Positions 16,308 to 21,218 of a DNA stretch of 21,218 bases are shown here, one piece after another; positions within the stretch are counted from its first letter, which is position 1; the number at the start of each line of letters is the position of its first letter. The stretch covers positions 1 through 21,218 of IMG/VR virus record IMGVR_UViG_3300042549_005258. The stretch is one strand, 5' to 3'. Below the pieces are notes generated by a model. That model had not been told where the DNA came from, ran no database searches, and saw only the letters and a program-made list of their open reading frames with translations. Made by a program: the position numbers and the translations under genes. The DNA comes from a virus.

Positions 16308-17014
16308 TAGTGACTCAGTTCATTAATGTCTGTCATAATGACAACACAATACTTTGTACCTGATTCCATTGGAAGTGACGCATGCTCATAAATATAATTT
16401 GATGGAAAAACTGCAATATCTCCAATTCTTGGCTTATGAACATAATTATCTAATCTTGGAAACTTAATCTCTCCACCTTCATAGTCATCATTGATGTATA
16501 TAACGGCAGAAACTGTGCAGTTGTATGCTGGACCATGATCTGCGTGAATATTAAAGTGAGTTCCCTCTCCTTCATATTTTACAAAATTAAAGGCTTCATA
16601 ATACACAACACTAATACCCCAGTATTTTGCATAGTCATCTATACACAATTTTAGTTTTTGATATATCTCTTCGTGTAGGTCAATTAGTTCAGAGTTTGTA
16701 TTGTCTTTTGGTCCTAAATTTTCTTGTTTGTATTTAAAGTCTACACAGTCTCTTGCTTTTTTAATTGGCGTTGTAGAGTTTGTTACTTGGGCTTCTGACC
16801 ACTTATACTTACTGCCATTTGAAAGATTGGATTCAAGAATGTTGATATATCTTTTAGAGTCTTCTACTGAAAAAGTATTTCGGTAAATATTTAATCCAAG
16901 TCCTGGATTTTCTACGGTAATATTTTTATCAATTTCTCTGTGAACCCTATTTGATACTGTTTCAGATCTATCTTTAGTAAACCAAGGGTTTGAATTTTCA
17001 TCATAGCCAGACAT
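16307..17014 (-). CDS. 2OG-Fe(II) oxygenase, prolyl-4-hydroxylase-like (copy 1 of run)
   Basis: This is a 235-residue enzyme from the chosen ATG at 17014. An upstream in-frame ATG at 17089 would add 25 residues. I reject it because a TGTGGTATAAT promoter element (17049-17059) lies inside that extension and an AGGA Shine-Dalgarno sequence sits 5 bases before 17014. With the short start, iron ligands are H157 and D159 (IHADHG) and H211 (YEHAS). The 2OG anchor is K221 (GTKYCVV). The strand signature is YINDDYEGGEIKFP. RDCVDFKYK and YYEAFNFVKY pair it with copy 2. It is the first gene of the 12-gene run, and its TAG overlaps the GTG of the next gene. Confidence 0.89.
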   Translation of the reverse strand: MSGYDENSNPWFTKDRSETVSNRVHREIDKNITVENPGLGLNIYRNTFSVEDSKRYINILESNLSNGSKYKWSEAQVTNSTTPIKKARDCVDFKYKQENLGPKDNTNSELIDLHEEIYQKLKLCIDDYAKYWGISVVYYEAFNFVKYEGEGTHFNIHADHGPAYNCTVSAVIYINDDYEGGEIKFPRLDNYVHKPRIGDIAVFPSNYIYEHASLPMESGTKYCVVIMTDINELSH

Positions 17015-17048
17015 TTTTATCCTATTCTTATGTAATGTACTTAAGAAA

Positions 17049-17059
17049 ATTATACCACA
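17049..17059 (-). promoter_or_regulatory. Putative extended -10 promoter (TGTGGTATAAT) of the 12-gene oxygenase run
   Basis: On the minus strand a consensus TATAAT (17054-17049) is preceded by TGTGG, giving the TGn of an extended -10. No -35 is visible at 16-18 bases upstream. Transcription should start near 17042, leaving about 28 bases of leader with AGGA before the ATG at 17014. It is the only good promoter signal ahead of the twelve genes from 17014 to 8558, whose gaps are all 11 bases or less. Confidence 0.55.
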
Positions 17060-17065
17060 GAAAAC

Positions 17066-17112
17066 ATCTAAGATTTTTAGATCAATCAACTGTGAATTAG
17101 TTTAAAACTAAT
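17066..17112. repeat. Two AT-rich inverted repeats between the FFPP gene and the oxygenase run
   Basis: ATTAGTTT (17096-17103) and AAACTAAT (17105-17112) form a perfect palindrome with a one-base centre, immediately after the FFPP gene's stop. ATCTAA (17066-17071) and TTAGAT (17077-17082) form a 6-bp stem with a 5-base loop, followed on the minus strand by GTTTTC. Both are A/T only or nearly so and lack a long T-tract. They may be a weak terminator or protein-binding sites near the promoter at 17049. Confidence 0.35.
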
Positions 17113-17113
17113 C

Positions 17114-18004
17114 TTAAAGCATCAGGCCACTCTTGAACGTTGGGAAGAACGGTGGTGCTGGAGAGAATGATGGTGGGAAGAACGGTGGGAAGAATGGGAA
17201 GAATGGTGGGAAGAATGGTGGGAAGAACGGTGGGAAGAATGGGAAGAACGGAAAGAATGGTGGGAAGAACGGTGGGAAGAATGGGAAGAACGGAAAGAAT
17301 GGTGGGAAGAATGGTGGGAAAAATGGCGGGAAGAACGGCGGGAAGAATGGTGGAGTAGTAGTAACATTTTGAGATGCTGCTGATGTTAGTGAGTTACCAT
17401 TAGCATTTGTTGCATAAACTGTATATGTCTGAGAAGTACCACCTTCTTGAGTAACTGCAACAGTTGTAGTACCTGAACCTACGGTTGCACCCTTTGCATC
17501 TGATGATGCCCAAGTATAACCAGTAATTGCAGATCCACCATTTGCTGGGGCAGACCAAGTTATTGTATCTTGATTAACCTGAAGAGTTACAGTTGGTGCT
17601 GCTGGTTGGGCTGGAACTGTTGTTGCGGTAATTGATGATGAAGCAGAAGATGCAGCAGATGTTCCTGCAGCATTTGATGCCGCTACTGTAAATGTGTATG
17701 CGGTATTAGAAGCAAGGCCTTCAAAAGTATAACTTGTTGAAGATGTTCCAGTTGTAACTGTATAAGTTTCTGGATTTGACACAATAGTATAAGATGTTGC
17801 TGCAGGAGAAAGTACTGGCAAAGTCCAGGATAAAGTTGCAGATCCACCAGTTCCTGCTGCAGATGCAGCAGATGTTGTATTGGCAGTCAACAGGTAAGGT
17901 CGTGCAGTCCCAACGTTAGTTGCTGTAACGCTTGTTGGTACTAATGGCTCTAGAAAGTCATTTGCTGCTTGTGACTTCTTGCCTGACTTCTTACCTGCTG
18001 CCAT
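17114..18004 (-). CDS. Fibronectin-III-like virion protein with C-terminal FFPP/FFP repeat tail
   Basis: This 296-residue protein begins with a basic stretch (AAGKKSGKKS, 2-11). Two fibronectin type III-like domains follow: about 35-130 (TLSWTLP, SYTIVS, TSYTFEGLASNTAYTFTVAA) and about 132-215 (DTITWSAPANGGSAITGYTW, YTVYATNANG). Residues 218-278 are sixteen uninterrupted FFPP or FFP units, then a degenerate SFSPAPPFFPTF and a short end. FnIII domains are common in phage tail and surface proteins, so an exposed fibre-like role is likely. The Phe/Pro tail could form an extended hydrophobic polyproline-type segment, for instance for adhesion or as a hydroxylation target. AGGAG lies about 8 bases before the ATG. 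It follows the fibre gene by 32 bases and directly precedes the oxygenase promoter. Confidence 0.8.
   Translation of the reverse strand: MAAGKKSGKKSQAANDFLEPLVPTSVTATNVGTARPYLLTANTTSAASAAGTGGSATLSWTLPVLSPAATSYTIVSNPETYTVTTGTSSTSYTFEGLASNTAYTFTVAASNAAGTSAASSASSSITATTVPAQPAAPTVTLQVNQDTITWSAPANGGSAITGYTWASSDAKGATVGSGTTTVAVTQEGGTSQTYTVYATNANGNSLTSAASQNVTTTPPFFPPFFPPFFPPFFPPFFPFFPFFPPFFPPFFPFFPFFPPFFPPFFPPFFPFFPPFFPPSFSPAPPFFPTFKSGLML
17171..17353 (-). repeat. In-frame 12/9-base tandem repeats encoding FFPP and FFP
   Basis: The plus strand reads alternating GGTGGGAAGAAC/T (12 bases, FFPP) and GGGAAGAAC/T (9 bases, FFP) units with very few substitutions, mostly in third codon positions. Unit order in the protein is four FFPP, two FFP, two FFPP, two FFP, three FFPP, one FFP, two FFPP. 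The block FFP-FFP-FFPP-FFPP occurs twice in succession, showing higher-order duplication. All units are multiples of three, so slippage would change tail length without shifting frame. Confidence 0.9.
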
Positions 18005-18036
18005 TTTATTCTCCTAGTTTCTTATTCAATTTTGTA

Positions 18037-19788
18037 TTACGCTGTCAAATCGCCGAAAACAACCCATGTGTCTGCTGCTCTCTTCATAAGAGTTGCAGAT
18101 GACCATCTGGTTCTCAACTTTAGTCCAGGAGTTGCATTGACTGTTACGCCTGCTGCACCTGCGATTGTTACTTGACCTGTATTGGTCTGAAGAATATCAA
18201 TAGTAGTTCCGACTGGATAGTTTACTGATGATTCTACGGGGATTGTGATTGTTGTTCCGCTTGTTGATGAAACTTCAATCATAGAGTCTCTGTGTGTTAA
18301 TTGTGATAGTGAGTATGATGCAGTCTTTTGAACAATAGGGGTTCTTGATGGAACGCCTTCTTTTGTCTGTGTACCGTCTGTAAAGACAACTCCTGCTGCT
18401 ACCAAGTTGTTCAGTTCAAGGTTATCGAGTGATCCTTGACCAAAGTTAACTGTAGTTGTAGGCTCTGTAGTTACACCCTTAAAGAGTTTCCATTCATCAT
18501 CAGATACGTCTCTTACAAGACCTGAGTGCTTTGCTGCTCCATCATTGTAAGCAACTACAAGACCAAGGTCTACTGTGTTTGCTGCATTCTGGTGAGCAAG
18601 TTGTAGCATGTTATCTTCAATTGTGATAGAAGTTGATGATGCGTTAAATGTTGTACCGTTTACAGTTAAGTTTCCATCAACTATAAGGTCATTTGTAGAT
18701 GTAACTGTTCCAGTAAATGTTGGAGCAGATGATGGAGCCTTTGCATCAATCTGTGTCTGGATTGCTGAAGTTACACCATTAAGGTATCCAATTTCAGTAT
18801 CTGAAACATCTGCAACTCTAAGTTGTAGGGTGCCTGAAGCATCTGGCAGAGTTACTGTATTGTCAGAGGTTGGTTCTCCAGCCGTCAAAGTTGTTTCAAA
18901 ATCATTTGCTGTTGTACCTTCAAAAATGATAGTATGTGGTGCTGGAAGATATATACCATGAATTGTTGGTGTCTGTCCAGTATCAGTAATTGTTGGTCCA
19001 TTGATTGTTGGTGTAGTTAAAGTTTTATTAGATAAAGTTTGTGATCCAGTCGTTGTTGCAAGAATTGATGTATCTGAAATTCCGTGTACATTTGTTGTGT
19101 CATCGTTATGTGTTGATACTGCTGTGCTAACTCCTGATGTAGTAGCAAGTAGTGAAGTATCAGCAATGCCGTGAACTGAAGTTGTATCTGAAGAGTGATT
19201 TGAAACTGCTGTAGAAATATCAGTTGCAACAGTTGCTGTTAAAGCAAGTGCTGAAGTATCTGCAATTCCATGTACGCTTGTGGTGTCTGAACTGTGTGTT
19301 GATACGGCAGTATCTGCATAGGTCTTTGTTGCTATTGTAGTATCAATTAAAAGTTCTTCTGCTTCTGAATCCCACGAAAGTCCTGTTCCAGCAAGTGATG
19401 AATAATCGTTTGTAATTCCATTAATTGCGTCTGTAACATATGATTGAGTTGCAAGAGCAGCAGTGTCTGCAATTCCGTGAATACTTGTTGTATCGTTTTG
19501 ATGGTTTGTTAGGTTTGTTGAAACTGTTGTAAAGAATGTTGCATCATCATTAATTGCCGCTGCAATTTCATTAAGAGTATTTAGTGCTGCGGGTGCTCCA
19601 TCATTAAGGAGTGCTTCAAGGGCTGTTGTATTAGAAAAATAGGATAGAGCAGTCCAGTTTGAAGAACCGTTACCTATTTTAAACTTATTTGTGTCGGTCT
19701 CAAAACCGATTTCACCTGCTGCAAGTGTTGGGTTTGCTGCTGTCCATTGGGATGCAGTTCCTCTTCGCTGTTGCATTCTTGTTGCCAT
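18037..19788 (-). CDS. Tail fibre / virion protein with HGIxDT repeats
   Basis: This 583-residue protein opens with MATRMQQRRGTASQWTAANP and AAGEIGFETDTNKFKIGNG (23-41), the N-terminal module common in phage tail fibres. Four imperfect repeats of the form HxxDTTxVHGIxDTSxLA lie around 96-245. TGSQTLSNKTLTTPTING (247-264), DLIVDGNLTVNGT and a beta-rich region follow. The C-terminal ~95 residues (GTTITIPVE, GTTIDILQTNTGQVTI, RTRWSSATLMKRAADTWVVFGDL) resemble C-terminal domains of actinophage and cyanophage tail proteins. The role is host recognition or distal fibre structure. The ribosome-binding site AAGGAG lies 10 bases before the ATG, and a small hairpin lies just upstream. No intramolecular chaperone or hydrolase motif is visible. 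Confidence 0.82.
   Translation of the reverse strand: MATRMQQRRGTASQWTAANPTLAAGEIGFETDTNKFKIGNGSSNWTALSYFSNTTALEALLNDGAPAALNTLNEIAAAINDDATFFTTVSTNLTNHQNDTTSIHGIADTAALATQSYVTDAINGITNDYSSLAGTGLSWDSEAEELLIDTTIATKTYADTAVSTHSSDTTSVHGIADTSALALTATVATDISTAVSNHSSDTTSVHGIADTSLLATTSGVSTAVSTHNDDTTNVHGISDTSILATTTGSQTLSNKTLTTPTINGPTITDTGQTPTIHGIYLPAPHTIIFEGTTANDFETTLTAGEPTSDNTVTLPDASGTLQLRVADVSDTEIGYLNGVTSAIQTQIDAKAPSSAPTFTGTVTSTNDLIVDGNLTVNGTTFNASSTSITIEDNMLQLAHQNAANTVDLGLVVAYNDGAAKHSGLVRDVSDDEWKLFKGVTTEPTTTVNFGQGSLDNLELNNLVAAGVVFTDGTQTKEGVPSRTPIVQKTASYSLSQLTHRDSMIEVSSTSGTTITIPVESSVNYPVGTTIDILQTNTGQVTIAGAAGVTVNATPGLKLRTRWSSATLMKRAADTWVVFGDLTA
19051..19515 (-). repeat. Four imperfect HGIxDT repeats in the fibre gene
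   Basis: Within the 583-aa fibre protein, units starting at H96, H165, H198 and H227 share H(S/N/Q)xDTT(S/N)(V/I)HGI(A/S)DT(A/S)xLA. The last three are spaced by 33 and 29 residues, while the first is separated by a 69-residue interval holding YSSLAGTGLSWD. The pattern indicates internal duplication of a fibre segment. The nucleotide copies are diverged, so this is not recent. Confidence 0.75.
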
Positions 19789-19804
19789 ATTTTTATTTCT
19801 CCTT

Positions 19805-19819
19805 ATGGGTGCTACCCAT
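19805..19819. repeat. Small GC-containing hairpin in the leader of the fibre gene
   Basis: ATGGGT (19805-19810) and ACCCAT (19814-19819) form a perfect 6-bp stem around a 3-base loop, placed directly next to the AAGGAG ribosome-binding site (19799-19804) of the 583-aa fibre gene. There is no T-run after it on the minus strand, so it is not a typical terminator. It could limit ribosome access or protect the message end. Confidence 0.5.
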
Positions 19820-19829
19820 TTACTATCTT

Positions 19830-19835
19830 ATTATA
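19830..19835 (-). promoter_or_regulatory. Possible -10 box before the 583-aa fibre gene
   Basis: TATAAT (19835-19830) on the minus strand lies in the 57-base gap after the 150-aa fibre gene's stop, about 42 bases before the ATG at 19788 and upstream of the hairpin and ribosome-binding site. I find no TTGACA-like box at 16-18 bases; a TAGACA is 21 bases away. Evidence is the hexamer and its intergenic position only. Confidence 0.35.
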
Positions 19836-19845
19836 ACCCCTGTTT

Positions 19846-20298
19846 TTAATTGAAGTTGTCTACTGCACTACCGCCATCAAACACAACTGTCCACTCTGTT
19901 GTAGATGGTCCACCTGCGTCTATCCCCACACCTAGTGGGCTATTAAAACTTCCTGCTTCATAGAACTGGGATACTATAAAACCAGTTCCATCAATTGCAG
20001 TATCGTGAATGTGCTGTGGAAGTGTATTTGTATCATCAATAGTTGCTTGGGTATACCAAGTTCCATCGTAATAGAAATTAACTCTGTTTGTTAGAGTATC
20101 TAACCACTGTGATCCGTTTGTTGGTGAAGAAGGAGCAGTTGAAGATACAGTCATCCCTGCTAAAGAATCTACATATGCTTTTGTTGCTAGATGTGTACTC
20201 TCTGTTGGGGTTGCTGCTGTTAAGGTCCCTCCAAAACTACCAGATCCTGTGACCTGTAGTCCATTCTTGACCTTAAAGTCTTTATTGACTGTTGCCAT
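19846..20298 (-). CDS. Short tail fibre / virion protein
   Basis: This 150-residue protein has MATVNKDFKVKNGLQVTGSG (1-20), GTLTAATPTESTHLATKAYVDSLAG (24-48), and NGSQWLDTLTNRVNFYYDGTWY (61-82). These three motifs recur, in this order, in fibre and baseplate-associated proteins of aquatic tailed phages. The PTxxxHxATKAYVD segment is usually where a fibre shaft joins a head domain. The C-terminal third is Gly/Thr/Asp rich and has no motif I recognise. AAGGAG lies about 7 bases before the ATG at 20298, and the gene lies 35 bases after the upstream fibre gene. No enzymatic residues are seen. Confidence 0.78.
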   Translation of the reverse strand: MATVNKDFKVKNGLQVTGSGSFGGTLTAATPTESTHLATKAYVDSLAGMTVSSTAPSSPTNGSQWLDTLTNRVNFYYDGTWYTQATIDDTNTLPQHIHDTAIDGTGFIVSQFYEAGSFNSPLGVGIDAGGPSTTEWTVVFDGGSAVDNFN

Positions 20299-20333
20299 TT
20301 ACTACTCCTTCTTCCAACTATTTTTATTTTTTA

Positions 20334-21218
20334 TTATGCAAGCAATGTTCCAACAACAGTTACTGTTGAAGTATTATTTGCAGTTGTTACACGAAGTCTT
20401 ACATCTGTTCCTGAAACATCTGCTGAAATCGTTGATGCTGATCCAGTAGTTGTTGAAACAATTCCATACTCTGTGATTGCAACGTTATCGTTGGCATCAA
20501 GTGTTAGAAGTACCTTTGAGATTTCTGTGTGATCTCCATAGGCAACCTTTACAAGATATTCTGCTGAACGATATGTAGCCTTTGCAAAAGCGTGTGCTGT
20601 CTGAACTCCTGCTGTTGGTGCTGATAGAGTTGCTGCAACCTGCTTAGCAACTGAGTTAATCGCAACTGATGTAAATGAACGATCTGTTCCATCTACCGCA
20701 GTACGAGCACGAGCATCTGTGAAGTAAAGGTTTGTACCTTCTGCAAGGTTAGTGGTTGTAGAATCTGCTACACCGTTTTCTGCGGTAATAGTAAGTCCTG
20801 AACCATTTCCTGTAATTGTAATGTTTGTAAGTGTTGCACCAGTCAAAAGACTTGCTGCTGAAGTCTTAGCACGAGCATCTGTAAAGTACTGTGCTGTTCC
20901 TTCTGCTACATCAGATGTTGTGAGTGCATCTGCGTATGCAATTGCTGCAGTCTGTGCTGCGTCAGCCTCTGCCTTGGCAAATGCTGTTGTAGCAATCTGA
21001 GTTGTGCTTGTATCTGCTGCTGCAGTAGGTGCTGTTGGTACACCAGTAAGATCTGGTGATGCAAGTGGAGCCTTAGCAGCAAGGTCTGTAGTTAAATTTG
21101 CAATCTTAGATTGATCAATTGCTGCTGATGCATTAATATCAGCATTAACAATTGTTCCATCAAGAATTTTTGCTGAAGTTACTGCTCCATCTGCTATATC
21201 TCCAGCAACAATTGTTCC
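20334..21218 (-). CDS. Tail fibre protein, N-terminally truncated by the window edge
   Basis: The reading frame stays open from the right edge (21218) to the TAA at 20334-20336, giving 294 visible residues with the true start outside the window. A TTG at 20846 is an internal leucine codon, not a start. It contains GTIVAGDIADGAVTSAKI-type repeats, a DLTGVPTAPTAAADTSTTQI segment with QIATTAFAKAEADAA, and two AEGTxxYFTDARA motifs followed by a C-terminal domain (SAEYLVKVAYGDHTEISKVLLTL, ITEYGIVSTTTGSASTI). These are hallmarks of tail fibre and structural proteins of cyanophage-like and other aquatic phages. It is probably the most upstream fibre of this cluster. The full length cannot be known. 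Confidence 0.85.
   Translation of the reverse strand, partial: GTIVAGDIADGAVTSAKILDGTIVNADINASAAIDQSKIANLTTDLAAKAPLASPDLTGVPTAPTAAADTSTTQIATTAFAKAEADAAQTAAIAYADALTTSDVAEGTAQYFTDARAKTSAASLLTGATLTNITITGNGSGLTITAENGVADSTTTNLAEGTNLYFTDARARTAVDGTDRSFTSVAINSVAKQVAATLSAPTAGVQTAHAFAKATYRSAEYLVKVAYGDHTEISKVLLTLDANDNVAITEYGIVSTTTGSASTISADVSGTDVRLRVTTANNTSTVTVVGTLLA

Larger units (their letters stand above)
8558..17014 (-). other. Twelve-gene oxygenase/DUF6065/SDR/methyltransferase transcription unit
   Basis: In transcription order: oxygenase 1, DUF6065-like 1, oxygenase 2, DUF6065-like 2, oxygenases 3 to 7, SDR, oxygenase 8, FkbM methyltransferase. Junctions are overlaps of 1-8 bases or gaps of 11 bases or less. 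A promoter candidate exists only before the first gene, and the next large gap (88 bases) is after the last. The unit is therefore likely one polycistronic message. Functionally it is a post-synthetic modification module: hydroxylation, oxidation/reduction and methylation. The target could be a virion protein, a glycan or a small molecule; the sequence alone does not decide. Confidence 0.7.

Noticed and set aside
10430-16990. Oxygenase genes as DNA-base-modifying TET/JBP-like enzymes
   Set aside because: The motif context (NDDYxGGE strand, KPxxGxxxxFP, distal HxV) is of the prolyl-4-hydroxylase type. No base-modification partner such as a thymidylate hydroxymethylase or glucosyltransferase is present in the window.
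17015-17089. 25-residue N-terminal extension of oxygenase copy 1 with a hydrophobic stretch that might be a signal anchor
   Set aside because: A consensus extended -10 lies within it and a Shine-Dalgarno sequence precedes the downstream ATG at 17014. The other oxygenases have no such extension.
17171-17353. Regular direct repeats as a CRISPR array
   Set aside because: Units are 9 or 12 bases with no unique spacers, and they read as continuous in-frame FFPP/FFP codons.
17133-17372. Plus-strand open frame of 79 codons encoding a GKNGGKNGG repeat opposite the FFPP tail
   Set aside because: It is only the antisense of the 12/9-base repeats, which are free of stops in several frames. It has no upstream signal and lies fully inside a better-supported minus-strand gene with FnIII domains.
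18608-18961. Plus-strand 117-codon open frame within the fibre gene, and other plus-strand frames at 1015-1323, 1643-1939 and 7508-7831
   Set aside because: All lie opposite strongly supported minus-strand genes (fibre, portal, reductase), show no protein family pattern, and no other plus-strand gene exists in the window.
20846-20846. TTG at 20846 as the start of the right-most fibre gene
   Set aside because: The frame continues upstream without stops to the window edge and encodes typical fibre motifs, including a second YFTDARA copy.

Overview
The window is a contiguous piece of an AT-rich tailed-phage (Caudoviricetes) genome. Every gene I can support lies on the minus strand, so the map reads from high to low coordinates. 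Gaps are short, many genes overlap by 1-8 bases, and there are no RNA genes, no insertion sequences and no gene-free stretch over 300 bases. The style of the tail proteins (YFTDARA motifs, PTxxxHxxTKAYVD motif, HGIxDT repeats, LamG-like giant protein) and the oxygenase-rich content resemble uncultured aquatic phages. The host cannot be fixed from the sequence. A B12-dependent ribonucleotide reductase and apparently leaderless transcripts would fit a planktonic actinobacterium, but that is inference.

Layout in the direction of transcription. (1) 21218-18037: tail-fibre region, with a 5'-truncated fibre protein, a 150-aa fibre protein and a 583-aa repeat-bearing fibre protein. (2) 18004-17114: a protein with two fibronectin-III-like domains and a striking C-terminal tail of FFPP/FFP repeats. 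(3) 17014-8558: a tight 12-gene run with its own extended -10 promoter. It contains eight divergent prolyl-4-hydroxylase-like 2-oxoglutarate/Fe(II) oxygenases, two copies of a DUF6065-like protein, one short-chain dehydrogenase and one FkbM-type methyltransferase. (4) 8469-6436: a monomeric class II (adenosylcobalamin) ribonucleotide reductase. (5) 6410-1: virion genes, namely a 1240-aa LamG-like structural protein, a 134-aa unknown, a PBSX-type portal and the N-terminal two hundred residues of an XkdF-like prohead protease that runs off the left edge.

The most interesting system is the oxygenase run. All eight oxygenases keep the HxD...H iron ligands and a Lys or Arg at the 2-oxoglutarate anchor, so all look active, yet they are strongly diverged. 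The first four genes look like a duplicated two-gene unit (oxygenase + DUF6065-like). Directly upstream lies a virion-type protein with about thirty prolines in FFPP/FFP repeats, which makes a phage-encoded prolyl-hydroxylation system acting on its own fibre a testable idea. The methyltransferase and dehydrogenase alternatively point to decoration of a glycan or small molecule.

Regulation: three virion genes (starts at 6410, 2669 and 619) have no Shine-Dalgarno sequence but carry a -10 hexamer 7-9 bases before the ATG. Two of these, plus the promoter of the oxygenase run, share the string TGTGGTA, an extended -10.
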